This document shows, in pieces, positions 32,000-41,967 of a stretch of 64,000 nucleotides of DNA. Each line of letters starts with the position of its first letter. The stretch's first letter is position 1. The stretch is from Sanguibacter keddieii DSM 10542 (GTDB lineage Bacteria > Actinomycetota > Actinomycetes > Actinomycetales > Cellulomonadaceae), in contig NC_013521.1 in assembly GCF_000024925.1 (NCBI RefSeq), positions 744,001 through 808,000 on the forward strand, in the 5' to 3' direction. Below the pieces are notes generated by a model that ran no database searches, was not told where the DNA came from, and was given only the letters and a program-made list of their open reading frames with translations. Made by a program: the position numbers and the translations under genes.

Positions 32000-33388
32000 A
32001 TGTCGCATACGTCACATTCAAAGCCGTCGCCCGCCGCCGACCCGTACACCTCCTCGTCTCACCCTCCAGGACCACGACCCGGCCGGGAGAGGCGGTCTCG
32101 CGGTCGCGTCGTCGGGGTCGACATCGCGCGCGGGATCGCCCTCCTGGGCATGGTCACAGCCCACACGATCCCGTTCGGTGAGCCGGTCTCCTGGGATCCG
32201 ACGACGTGGGGTGCCCTCGTGCAGGGGCGATCCTCGATCCTGTTCGCCGTCCTCGCAGGGGTGTCGGTCGCGCTCATGACAGGCGGCACGGCGGGGGTGT
32301 TCGGAGACAGGCTGCGGGAGGCGCGGACCCGCCTGCTGGTGCGGGCTGTGCTGATCTTCGCGCTCGGCACGGCTCTGACGATCATCAGCAGTCAGATCGC
32401 GATCGTCCTGCAGGTCTACGCGGTCCTGCTCGTGGCGGTCCTCCCGCTCCTGCGCTGGTCGGTCCGCCGGCTCCTCGTGCTGGCCTGCATCCTCGCGGTC
32501 GTCTCGCCTGTCGTCAACGTCTACGGCGCGTACGGCATCGATGTCTGGGGAGGGCAGCACGGCGAGGTCGCCGCGCTCTTCGTCGGAGGGGTCTACCCGG
32601 CAGTGGTGTGGCTGACCTTCACCGTCGTCGGGCTGCTCGTCGGCAGGCTCGACCTCTCGTCTGTCTGGGTCGCCGCCCGGCTGCTGCTCGTCGGAGTCCT
32701 GCTGGCAGTGGTCGGGTACGCGGCAGGATGGGCCACCGACGGGGGCGCCGGCGGGCGCCGGTCGTTCAGGGCCGGCAGCAGCCCGAGTGGCGCGACCGGT
32801 AGCGGAGAGAGCAAGGAGGTCGGGTTCCGGCTCGGCACCGAGCCCCCGGACGCAGGTCCTCCGGGCACCCCCGTCCAGGGTGAGGACGTCGACCTCTCGG
32901 GGCGCTCGTGCCTGAGGACTCCCGACGACACGATCAGGTGCGGCGCCCTCGGTGACGAGACGCCGTTCGGGGAAGCAGAGTGGGAGCGTCCTGGGCTCGA
33001 GGAGCTGCTCGGAGCGGCACCGCACTCTGCGACGACCTTCGAGGTTCTCGGCTCAGGCGGGTTCGCGCTCGCGGTCTTGGCGCTGTGCCTGCTCGCCCCT
33101 CGAGGCCTCCGCGCCGTGCTCTACCCCGTGCGTGCGGTCGGGACCGTCCCGTTGACCCTCTACGTCGCACACGTGGTGTTCTTCGAGGTCGTGGGCGACC
33201 GGTTGGGTGACCACGACAGAGAGATGTTCCTGGCCCAGGCCGTTGTCGCGCTCGCCTTCGCCAGCCTCTGGTCGAGGTGGCGGGGTCAGGGGCCGGTCGA
33301 GCAGCTCATCGCGACCGTCGCGCGTCGGACGGCCGAGACCGCTCCAGCGGACCGCCCTGCTGCGCAACCAGGTCGACCAGTCGGCTGA
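32000..33388 (+). CDS. HGSNAT-like (DUF1624) multi-pass membrane protein
   Basis: 462 residues, leaderless. A Pro/Ser-rich cytoplasmic tail precedes VVGVDIARGIALLGMVTAHTIP, the signature of heparan-alpha-glucosaminide N-acetyltransferase-like (DUF1624/YeiB-type) membrane proteins, in which the helix-end histidine is conserved. About ten helices are predicted. A long polar insertion (about 250-345, Gly/Ser/Asp-rich with two Cys) splits the core, and the helix GTVPLTLYVAHVVFFEVVG follows near the C-terminus. The substrate is unknown; acyl transfer across the membrane is a family-based guess. Its last 83 bp overlap the convergent peptidase gene. Confidence 0.8.
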   Translation: MSHTSHSKPSPAADPYTSSSHPPGPRPGRERRSRGRVVGVDIARGIALLGMVTAHTIPFGEPVSWDPTTWGALVQGRSSILFAVLAGVSVALMTGGTAGVFGDRLREARTRLLVRAVLIFALGTALTIISSQIAIVLQVYAVLLVAVLPLLRWSVRRLLVLACILAVVSPVVNVYGAYGIDVWGGQHGEVAALFVGGVYPAVVWLTFTVVGLLVGRLDLSSVWVAARLLLVGVLLAVVGYAAGWATDGGAGGRRSFRAGSSPSGATGSGESKEVGFRLGTEPPDAGPPGTPVQGEDVDLSGRSCLRTPDDTIRCGALGDETPFGEAEWERPGLEELLGAAPHSATTFEVLGSGGFALAVLALCLLAPRGLRAVLYPVRAVGTVPLTLYVAHVVFFEVVGDRLGDHDREMFLAQAVVALAFASLWSRWRGQGPVEQLIATVARRTAETAPADRPAAQPGRPVG

Positions 33389-34631
33389 GCACGTCGCCGG
33401 TGCGCAGGCCGTCGTGCTCGAACTCGTTCGTCACCCAGGTCTGCACGTTCCCCACGTGCGCAGCGGTGCCGAGCGACAGCCCCGCGTCGACGAACATGTC
33501 GTCGTGGTAGACCGCCGCGGCGACCGGGACCTCGTTGCGGGCGAGCACCTCGGGGTCGTAGAGCGTCGACCAGCTGCTGCGCGCCGCGAGCTCCTCGGCC
33601 GCCGCCTGGAAGGGCCGCAGCCCGGCGATCTCGTCGAACATCCAGGGGTAGATCATCTCGCCGGTGAGCAGCAGCGGGCGCGCCGACGGGTCGAAGCCGG
33701 GGTGCTCGGCGCGCACGGCGTGCGCGGCCCAGCCGGTGGTCTCCTCGCCCGAGGCGTAGATCGACTCGTGCATCACCGCGTACAGCGGGCGCGATCGGTA
33801 CGAGGTGAGGTCCATGACCGCCTCGAGGAACGTCTCGCTGAGGTTGTCGGAGCCACGGTCGAAGGCCTCGTCGACCAGCCAGTGCACGCGCTCGAACCCG
33901 GGCTTCATGCCGAAGTCCATGCCGACGGTCTGGAACCGCCGGGTCGAGAGCGTGTCGCCGTCGGGAAGGGTCACGTCCCCTGCGTCGAGCCTGTCGGCGA
34001 TCCGGGCGAGGCGCTCGACGTCGTGGGGGTAGCGGCGTGCGTACTCGGCGTTCTTGGCCGCGGTGCGCGGGTAGGTGCGGCGGTACACCTCGCGGGTGTC
34101 CGGCCAGATGCTCGGCAGGCCTCCCGTGACGTAGCAGGCGGTGAGCGCCTCGGGCGCTCGGGAGAGGTAGGTGAGCGTGAGGAACCCGCCGTAGCTCTGC
34201 CCGACGGTCGCCCAGCGGCGGCCGTCGTAGAGCGTCTTCCGCAGGTGCTCGGCGTCGTCGATGATCGAGTCGGCGCGGAAGCACGCGAGGTAGGCGGCCT
34301 GATCGGCCGGCGACCCCAGCGACGACAGGTGCGCGCCGCGGACCGCGCTCGAGCGGCCGGTCCCGCGCTGGTCGAGGAGCACCACGCGGTGCGTGGCGAG
34401 CATGTGCCCGACCCAGCCGTCGGGGCCTGTCGGCCGCGGCCCCTTGCCACCCGGGCCGCCCTGCAGGAACACGACGAGCGGCAGGTCCTCGTGCCGGCGC
34501 GTGGGCGCGACCAGCTCGCGCGCGAACACCGTCAGGGTCCGGCCGTCGTCGGGTGACGACCAGTCGAGCGGCACCTCGACCTCGTGGTCGGTCACGTGCA
34601 GGCCGGGGATCGTGTAGCTGACGCTCGTCAC
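33306..34631 (-). CDS. Prolyl aminopeptidase-like alpha/beta hydrolase (peptidase family S33)
   Basis: 441 residues from a GTG at 34631 with GGAG about 12 nt upstream; codons further up have no ribosome-binding site. S33 hallmarks are LPLVVFLQGGPGGKGPRP (oxyanion HGGPG-like), LLDQRGTGRS, and nucleophile Ser in VGQSYGGFLTLTYL. The catalytic Asp/His are expected in the C-terminal part (PVAAAVYHDDMFVD, NEFEHDGLRTGDV). It would release N-terminal proline or similar residues from short peptides in the cytoplasm. The gene's 3' end lies antisense inside the upstream membrane-protein gene. Confidence 0.88.
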   Translation of the reverse strand: MTSVSYTIPGLHVTDHEVEVPLDWSSPDDGRTLTVFARELVAPTRRHEDLPLVVFLQGGPGGKGPRPTGPDGWVGHMLATHRVVLLDQRGTGRSSAVRGAHLSSLGSPADQAAYLACFRADSIIDDAEHLRKTLYDGRRWATVGQSYGGFLTLTYLSRAPEALTACYVTGGLPSIWPDTREVYRRTYPRTAAKNAEYARRYPHDVERLARIADRLDAGDVTLPDGDTLSTRRFQTVGMDFGMKPGFERVHWLVDEAFDRGSDNLSETFLEAVMDLTSYRSRPLYAVMHESIYASGEETTGWAAHAVRAEHPGFDPSARPLLLTGEMIYPWMFDEIAGLRPFQAAAEELAARSSWSTLYDPEVLARNEVPVAAAVYHDDMFVDAGLSLGTAAHVGNVQTWVTNEFEHDGLRTGDVLSRLVDLVAQQGGPLERSRPSDARRSR

Positions 34632-34785
34632 GGGTGGTGGCTCCAGGGGCTCGGGTGCTGGTGGTGCTGGCGGTCCGCCAAGCCTATGACGCGAGCACGA
34701 CGACGCCCGACCTCCGGAGGGCTCGTGGCCCACCAGACGCCGGGCGTCGGTCGCTGCTCCTGGTCCGCGCGGGACCGCGGTCAGG

Positions 34786-36303
<1,518 letters not shown>

Positions 36304-36371
36304 GAGGTGAGTCCTTCACTTCGGTGTGCGGTCAGACGGACGGGTGGTGCAGGTGCCCGGGGGGAGGGGTC

Positions 36372-36402
36372 GAGGGTGGCTGCGCCGTGCGCAGCCACCC
36401 TC
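36372..36402 (-). terminator. Hairpin between glpF and glpK
   Basis: Perfect 14-bp stem (36372-36385 with 36389-36402) with a 3-nt loop, 10 nt beyond the glpF stop and 69 bp before glpK. It may lower glpK expression relative to glpF or separate two transcripts. Confidence 0.8.
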
Positions 36403-36412
36403 GTGAGTCAGG

Positions 36413-37150
36413 TCAGGCCATCGCCGACGCGGCGAGACCGGCGAGCGCGCCACCGACGAGCGGGCCGACGACGGGGACCCAGGCGTAGGACCAGTCGCTG
36501 CCGCCCTTGCCCTTGATGGGCAGGAAGGCGTGGGCGATGCGCGGGCCGAGGTCACGAGCAGGGTTGATGGCGTAGCCGGTCGGGCCACCGAGGCTCGCGC
36601 CGATACCGACAACCAGGAAGGCCACGGCCAGCGGGCCGAGCTCGTTGGGGGTGTTCGCGAAGTTGAGGATGGTGAAGACGAGCACGAAGGTCGCGATGAC
36701 CTCGGTGAGGACGTTCCAGCCGTAGGAGCGGACCTCGGGCCCGGTGGCGAACACGCCGAGCTTGGTGGCAGCGGGAGCCTCGAGGTCGAAGTGCTTCTTG
36801 TAGGCCAGGTAGGCCAGGACCGCGCCGATGATCGCACCGATCATCTGTGCGGCGAAGTAGAGGAGGGTGTTGCCGAGGTTCACCGGCAGCCCGCCCTCGG
36901 AGAAGGTGTCCTGGCCGTTGGTCAGGATGCCGATGGTCACGGCGGGGTTGAGGTGCGCTCCGGACTTCCAGGAGGCGTAGACACCGGTGAAGACCGCGAG
37001 CCCCCAGCCGAAGTTGATCATGAGCGTGCCGCCTGCGAACCCCTTGGACTTGGGGAGCAGGACGTTGGCGACGACACCTGCACCGAGCAGGATCAGGAGT
37101 GCGGTTCCGACGACTTCTGATGCGAAGACTTCACCAGCGGAGTAGTTCAT
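36413..37150 (-). CDS. glpF: Glycerol uptake facilitator (aquaglyceroporin)
   Basis: 245 residues. The MIP fold has two NPA boxes: HLNPAVT (68-70) and GYAINPARDLGPR (196-198). The Asp-Arg right after the second box (R199-D200) marks glyceroporins rather than strict water channels. Six membrane helices are visible. It passes glycerol into the cell for glpK. The 37151-37308 stretch upstream is a G-rich intergenic run (GGTGG/GGGCAGG repeats) with no clear promoter. Confidence 0.95.
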   Translation of the reverse strand: MNYSAGEVFASEVVGTALLILLGAGVVANVLLPKSKGFAGGTLMINFGWGLAVFTGVYASWKSGAHLNPAVTIGILTNGQDTFSEGGLPVNLGNTLLYFAAQMIGAIIGAVLAYLAYKKHFDLEAPAATKLGVFATGPEVRSYGWNVLTEVIATFVLVFTILNFANTPNELGPLAVAFLVVGIGASLGGPTGYAINPARDLGPRIAHAFLPIKGKGGSDWSYAWVPVVGPLVGGALAGLAASAMA

Positions 37151-37308
37151 GTCGTGTCCTCATGTGTCAGGGACTGCTGCGTCCCGGGCTCCTCGGAGCG
37201 GCTCTGCGACCGAGGTCGTGCGGTGTGTCTGGGGCGATCGGTAGGTCGGGTGGGGCAGGTGGAGCGGGTGGGCCAGGTGCTGACGTGCGGTTGACCCCGG
37301 GCTGACGA

Positions 37309-37340
37309 CCGGTGCCCGGACCGTGAGGTCCGGGCACCGG
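37309..37340 (-). terminator. Terminator of glpD
   Basis: Perfect 13-bp stem (37309-37321 with 37328-37340), 6-nt loop, 5 nt after the glpD stop. Confidence 0.85.
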
Positions 37341-37345
37341 AGGTG

Positions 37346-39103
37346 CTACCTGGGGGAGAGCGTGGCCGTCGGGCTGACGTCCGCGGCGGCGAGCCGAGTG
37401 CGCTCGGCCGACTCGTCGTCGGGCTCGAGCTCTGCGGCGGCCTCTGCCTCGGCGCGTGCCGTGTAGGAAGCGACCTCTGCGAGTCGGGTGTCCTCGTCCC
37501 AGCCGAGCCCGGCTGCGGCGATCTGCGAGATCTCCTCGAGGGCCGCGAGGCCCCGGTCGGCGACCTCGTAGTTGAGGCGTGTGCGGTGGAGCAGGATGTC
37601 CTCGAGGTGCAGGACCCCCTCGTGGCTCACCGCGTACGCGATCTCGGCACGCAGGTACGCGGGTGCGTGCTCGAGCGGCTTGGACATGCTCGGGTCGGTC
37701 TCGCAGAGCTCGACGATGTCGGAGAGCAGCGAGCCGTACCGGTGGAGCAGGTGGTCGACGAGTGCCGGGGTCCAGCCGTAGGTGCGTGCGTGCCGGCGTC
37801 CCCAGTTCTGCTGGACGTCCAGCCCGACGGCGCCGAGCAGCGGCACCTCGGTGGTGATCGACGGACGGGCCTTGGCTCCGTCGCCGAGCGCGAAGTCCAC
37901 CGCGTCCTCCGCCATGACGCGGTAGGTGGTGAGCTTTCCGCCGGCGATGACCGTGAGGCCCGGGGCGGGGGAGGCGACGGTGTGCTCGCGCGAGACCTTG
38001 GCGGACGAGGTGCCCTCCTTGGTGCCCGGCTGCAGCAGCGGCCGCAGGCCGGCCCAGGTGCCGATGATGTCGTCCTTGGTGAGCGGGTCTGCCAGGACGG
38101 CGTTCGCGTGGTCGAGGACGTACTCGATGTCCGCGGCGGTGGCGACGGGGTGCTTGAGCTCCTGCTTCCACGGGGTGTCCGTGGTGCCGATGACCCAGTA
38201 GCGCGACCACGGGATCACGAAGAGCACGCTCTTCTCGGTCTGCAGGATGAGCCCGACGGTGCCCTTGATGCGCTCCCGCGGGACGACGATGTGCACGCCC
38301 TTGGAGGCGAGCACCCGCAGGCCGCCCTCCTCGCCGGCTAGACCCTCGGTCTCCTCGGTCCAGACGCCGGTGGCGTTGATGACGTTGCGGGCCTTGACCG
38401 GGAAGGTGTCGCCGGTCTCGAGGTCCTGGAGGACCGCGCCGTCGACGCGTCCGCCGGAGTCCTTGGTGAGCTCGACCACCTGGGTGCGGGTGGCTGCGCT
38501 CGCGCCGTAGGAGGCTGCGGTGCGGATGAGGGTCGAGACCAGGCGGGCGTCGTCGACGGAGCCGTCCCAGTAGCGGACCGCGCCGACCGCGGCGTCGTGG
38601 CGCAGGTCGGGGAAGAGGCGCTCCATGCCCTTGCGGGACACGTGCTTGTGGAACGGCAGCGCGCGCTTGCCCGGGATGAGGCTGGCGAGCGTGTCGTAGA
38701 GCATGATGCCGGCGCCGACGTACCCGCGCTCCCAGACCCTGTGCTCGAGCGGGTAGAGGAAGGAGACGGGCTTGACGAGGTGCGGTGCCAGCTTCTTGAT
38801 GAGCAGGTCGCGCTCGGTCAGTGCCTCGTGCACGAGGTTGAAGTCGAGCATCTGCAGGTAGCGCAGGCCACCGTGGACGAGCTTGCTGGATCGGCTCGAG
38901 GTGCCTGCGGCCCAGTCCTGGGACTCGACGACCGCGGTCGTCAGGCCGCGGGTCACGGCGTCGAGGGCGATACCGGCTCCGGTGACACCTCCGCCGATGA
39001 CGAGGACGTCGAGAGGTTCACCCTCGGCGCTCGCGCGGAGGGCGTCGAGCGACTGCGCTCGGCTCTGCGGGGTGAGCTTGGACGACGTTCCGGAGGTGGA
39101 CAT
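37346..39103 (-). CDS. glpD: Glycerol-3-phosphate dehydrogenase (FAD-dependent)
   Basis: 585 residues from the ATG at 39103 with AAAGG upstream; codons further upstream belong to the intergenic operator region. The FAD-binding GxGxxG is DVLVIGGGVTGAGIALDAVTRG, followed by SSRSSKLVHGGLRYL, the GlpD signature. The C-terminal helical DAO_C domain includes RTYGWTPALVDHLLHRYG. It oxidises glycerol-3-phosphate to dihydroxyacetone phosphate and feeds electrons to quinones at the membrane. It is divergent from the SorC-family gene. Confidence 0.96.
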   Translation of the reverse strand: MSTSGTSSKLTPQSRAQSLDALRASAEGEPLDVLVIGGGVTGAGIALDAVTRGLTTAVVESQDWAAGTSSRSSKLVHGGLRYLQMLDFNLVHEALTERDLLIKKLAPHLVKPVSFLYPLEHRVWERGYVGAGIMLYDTLASLIPGKRALPFHKHVSRKGMERLFPDLRHDAAVGAVRYWDGSVDDARLVSTLIRTAASYGASAATRTQVVELTKDSGGRVDGAVLQDLETGDTFPVKARNVINATGVWTEETEGLAGEEGGLRVLASKGVHIVVPRERIKGTVGLILQTEKSVLFVIPWSRYWVIGTTDTPWKQELKHPVATAADIEYVLDHANAVLADPLTKDDIIGTWAGLRPLLQPGTKEGTSSAKVSREHTVASPAPGLTVIAGGKLTTYRVMAEDAVDFALGDGAKARPSITTEVPLLGAVGLDVQQNWGRRHARTYGWTPALVDHLLHRYGSLLSDIVELCETDPSMSKPLEHAPAYLRAEIAYAVSHEGVLHLEDILLHRTRLNYEVADRGLAALEEISQIAAAGLGWDEDTRLAEVASYTARAEAEAAAELEPDDESAERTRLAAADVSPTATLSPR

Positions 39104-39172
39104 GGATGACCTTTCGACTCGCACTACGGCTAGGTCTAAGGTCACATTGTCAGAACGTTCGCGCAACCCGGA

Positions 39173-39186
39173 TGCACATATGTGCA
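39173..39186. promoter_or_regulatory. Perfect palindrome TGCACATATGTGCA, candidate SorC-family operator
   Basis: A 14-bp perfect palindrome in an AT-richer pocket between divergent glpD and the SorC-family gene, 41 bp before the latter's ATG. TGCAC/GTGCA arms are common in SorC/DeoR-type operators; binding is inferred. Confidence 0.65.
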
Positions 39187-39226
39187 GAAGGGCCCGCGGC
39201 AGTCGTCTCACGAGGGAGTTTGCGCT

Positions 39227-40189
39227 ATGGCTGGGCGAGAGCAGGACGTCTTGCGGGCTGCGTCGATGTACTACCTCCAAGACCTCACGATGGAGACGAT
39301 CGCCAAGCACCTCGGGACCTCGCGCTCGACGGTCTCGCGCATGGTCAAGCTCGCCCGGGAGACCGGGCTGGTCGAGATCACGCTGCGCCCGACGCACTCG
39401 AACGCGCCCGGCCTGGGGCAGAGGATCCGGGAGATCTACGGGATCGAGGCCTACGTCGTCCCAGTTCCTGACCACAGCAGCGAGGTCGAGAGGCTCGAGC
39501 AGGTCGCGCTGACCACCGCCCGCCTGATCGGCACGTGGTTCGACTCGAACATGATCCTCGCGGTGGCCTGGGGCACCACGCTCAGCGCGATCGCCAGGAA
39601 CCTCCCGCGGAAGACGACTCGCGGTAGCGCCGTCGTCCAGCTCAACGGTGCCGCGAACATGCGGACCTCGGGCGTCGAGTACGCCGGTGACCTCATCGCC
39701 GAGTTCGGTCGTGCCTTCGACGCGCACGTGCACTATTTCCCAGTGCCGGCGTTCTTCGACTACGCGGAGACCAAGGAGGCGATGTGGCGCGAGCGCTCGG
39801 TGCGCCGCGTCCTGGCTCAGCAGCGCCGCGCCGACATCGCCCTGTTCTCGGTCGGTGCGCTCGCCGGCGGGCTGCCCAGCCACGTCTACACGGCCGGGTA
39901 CCTCGAGGCGGGCGACGTCGCGCTGCTCGACCACGAGGGGGTGGTCGGCGACGTCTGCACGGTGTTCCTGCGCGAGGACGGGACCTATCGTGACGTGGAG
40001 CTCAACGCCCGGGCGACGGGACCGTCGCCGCGCGAGCTGCGCCGGGTCCCGCGCCGCGTGTGCGCCGTGGCCGGCGACGCCAAGGTGGTGCCGCTGCGGG
40101 CAGCCCTGCGGGCGCGGGTGGTCACCCACCTCGTCGTCGACGAGGTGACCGCGACCCAGCTGCTGCTCGACGAGCCGGCGGCACGGTGA
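39227..40189 (+). CDS. SorC-family sugar-responsive transcriptional regulator
   Basis: 320 residues from the ATG at 39227, preceded by GAGGGAG at a good distance. The N-terminal helix-turn-helix is LTMETIAKHLGTSRSTVSRMVKLARETGLVEI (20-51). The C-terminal sugar-phosphate-binding NagB/RpiA-like domain includes MILAVAWGTTLSAIARNL and VVQLNGAANMRTSGVEYAGDLIAEFGR. It ends VTHLVVDEVTATQLLL. The family binds phosphorylated sugars. Its position divergent from glpD and near glpF/glpK makes it the likely glycerol regulon regulator, taking the place of GlpR or IclR-type GylR. Confidence 0.87.
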   Translation: MAGREQDVLRAASMYYLQDLTMETIAKHLGTSRSTVSRMVKLARETGLVEITLRPTHSNAPGLGQRIREIYGIEAYVVPVPDHSSEVERLEQVALTTARLIGTWFDSNMILAVAWGTTLSAIARNLPRKTTRGSAVVQLNGAANMRTSGVEYAGDLIAEFGRAFDAHVHYFPVPAFFDYAETKEAMWRERSVRRVLAQQRRADIALFSVGALAGGLPSHVYTAGYLEAGDVALLDHEGVVGDVCTVFLREDGTYRDVELNARATGPSPRELRRVPRRVCAVAGDAKVVPLRAALRARVVTHLVVDEVTATQLLLDEPAAR

Positions 40190-40262
40190 GCCCGGACGAG
40201 ACAGGGGGCGGCGGCGACCGGACCACCTGGTGGATAACTATGCAGTCCACCGAGTAGGGGCG

Positions 40263-40268
40263 TAGGTT
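40263..40268 (+). promoter_or_regulatory. Leaderless promoter -10 (TAGGTT)
   Basis: TAGGTT, 6 nt, then the GTG at 40275. Confidence 0.5.
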
Positions 40269-40274
40269 GTCGGC

Positions 40275-40805
40275 GTGACCTCAGCAGCCCCGGCGCTCTC
40301 CGCGACCGTCCGACCCGCTCGCGCCTCCGACGTGCGGCACGTCCGCGCGCTCGTCGAGCCGTACGCGCAGCGCCGGATCCTGGTCGAGAAGGAGGCCGTC
40401 GCCTACTACGAGTCGGTGCAGGAGTTCGTGGTCGCCGACGTCGGGACCCCGGAGGCGGCGCAGGTGGTCGGCTGCGGCGCGCTGCACGTCATGTGGGAGG
40501 ACCTCGCCGAGATCCGCACCCTCGCGGTGGCCCCCGAGGCCCACGGCAGCGGGATCGGCCACGCCCTCGTCGACGAGCTGCTCGAGCGGGCGCGCGCCCT
40601 CGGCCTGAGCCGGGTCTTCTGCCTGACCTTCGAGGTCGACTTCTTCGTCCGGCACGGGTTCCACGAGATCGAGGGCACCCCCGTGGACCCGAGCGTCTAC
40701 GCCGAGCTCCTGCGCTCCCACGATGACGGCGTCGCGGAGTTCCTCGACCTCGCCCGGGTCAAGCCCAACACCCTGGGCAACAGCCGCATGCTCATCGAGC
40801 TGTAG
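40275..40805 (+). CDS. argA: GNAT-type N-acetylglutamate synthase (short actinobacterial ArgA)
   Basis: 176 residues; GTG start, leaderless. It is a compact GNAT without the amino-acid-kinase domain of classical ArgA. RPARASDVRHVRALVEPYAQRRILVEKE is the characteristic opening (L-x-P-[YF]-x-x-[RK]-x-L). The acetyl-CoA loop is LAVAPEAHGSGIGHALVDELLERA, and VFCLTFEVDFFVRHGFHEI follows. In Mycobacterium the homologous short protein starts arginine synthesis by acetylating glutamate or glutamine. It converges on mutY. Confidence 0.83.
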   Translation: MTSAAPALSATVRPARASDVRHVRALVEPYAQRRILVEKEAVAYYESVQEFVVADVGTPEAAQVVGCGALHVMWEDLAEIRTLAVAPEAHGSGIGHALVDELLERARALGLSRVFCLTFEVDFFVRHGFHEIEGTPVDPSVYAELLRSHDDGVAEFLDLARVKPNTLGNSRMLIEL

Positions 40806-40808
40806 CAG

Positions 40809-40822
40809 CGGGGGCGCCCCCG
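40809..40822. terminator. Possible terminator between argA and mutY
   Basis: CGGGGGCGCCCCCG is a 14-bp perfect palindrome in the 24-bp gap between the convergent genes. Its tiny loop makes it a weak candidate. Confidence 0.35.
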
Positions 40823-40829
40823 GCCGGGC

Positions 40830-41771
40830 TCAGTCCTGCGCGCCCGCGCCGCCGGGCAGCTGGTAGGCGGCGTCTGCGACGGCCCCGTCGCCGGTGACCT
40901 GCTCCACGAGCCCGTCCTCGACGAGAGACCCGAGGCACCGGCTGAGCTGCGCCGCGTCGGGCCACAGGTCGTCGAGGACCCGGCGCGCCACCGGGCCGTG
41001 GCTCGCGCGCAGCGCGCCCATGACGGTGCCGCGCGCCTGCCGGTCGGTGCCCTTCCAGGTCTGGGTGCGGCGGCGTCCGGCGTGCTCGTCCGGCGGGTAC
41101 CCCGCGGCTCGCCACGCGCAGAGGTGGCTGACCGGGCAGCGGTCGCAGGCAGGCGCGCGGGCGGTGCAGACGACCGCACCGAGCTCCATCGACGACGCAG
41201 CCCAGAGCGCGGCGTCGTCGTCCGCGACCGGGGCGAGGCGAGCCGCCCGGGCCGACTCGGCCGCCGTGAGCGCGGGCATCGGCAGCGCGTCCCCCCCGAC
41301 GGTGCGTGCGAGGACCCTGCGGACGTTGGTGTCGACCACCACGGACCGTCGGCCGAAGGCGAAGGCCATGACCGCAGCGGCCGTATAGGCACCGACCCCT
41401 GGCAGGGCGAGCAGCAGCGCCTCGTCCTCCGGGACCTCGCCGCCGTGCCGCTCGACCACGGCCTGCGCGCACTCCTGGAGCCGCAGCGCACGACGCGGGT
41501 ACCCGAGGCGTCCCCAGGCACGCAGCACGTCCGCCGTCGACGCGGCGGCGAAGGCCGCGGGGCTCGGCCACCGGTCCATCCACTCCAGCCACACGGGGGC
41601 GACCCGGGCCACCGGCGTCTGCTGCGACATGACCTCGCTGACGAGCACGCCCCACGGGGTGCGGTCGGGTGCGCGCCAGGGCAGCGGGCGTGCGGTCCGC
41701 TCGAACCAGTCGGCGAGGGTCTCCTGCAGCTCGGTGATCGTTGCGGGGGACTGGTGGTGGGGTGCGGGCAT
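40830..41771 (-). CDS. mutY: A/G-specific adenine DNA glycosylase MutY
   Basis: 313 residues from the ATG at 41771 (GAGGA lies very close to it, so the exact start is a little uncertain). Catalytic E46 lies in LVSEVMSQQTPV. The helix-hairpin-helix is LALPGVGAYTAAAVMAFAF, with D147 in VVVDTNVRRVLAR. The [4Fe-4S] cluster cysteines are 202, 209, 212 and 218 (C-x6-C-x2-C-x5-C). It removes adenine paired with 8-oxoguanine. The C-terminal domain is short, lacking a full NUDIX-like 8-oxoG domain, as is common in actinobacteria. Confidence 0.93.
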   Translation of the reverse strand: MPAPHHQSPATITELQETLADWFERTARPLPWRAPDRTPWGVLVSEVMSQQTPVARVAPVWLEWMDRWPSPAAFAAASTADVLRAWGRLGYPRRALRLQECAQAVVERHGGEVPEDEALLLALPGVGAYTAAAVMAFAFGRRSVVVDTNVRRVLARTVGGDALPMPALTAAESARAARLAPVADDDAALWAASSMELGAVVCTARAPACDRCPVSHLCAWRAAGYPPDEHAGRRRTQTWKGTDRQARGTVMGALRASHGPVARRVLDDLWPDAAQLSRCLGSLVEDGLVEQVTGDGAVADAAYQLPGGAGAQD

Positions 41772-41967
41772 GTCCTCGGAATCGGTCGGTCGGGGGCGGG
41801 GCCGGGCGGGTCTGGCGCGCCGTGCCGCCGCGCCACCGGTAGCGGACGGGGTCGCGCCGCATATGGTAGTTCTCAGCAGTCGTCGTCGCAGCGTCGCGCC
41901 ACCGGTCGGTGCGTGGCACCTGGACGAGATCCGTGGTCGGGCTGGCAGACGAGGGTGGTTCACACGC

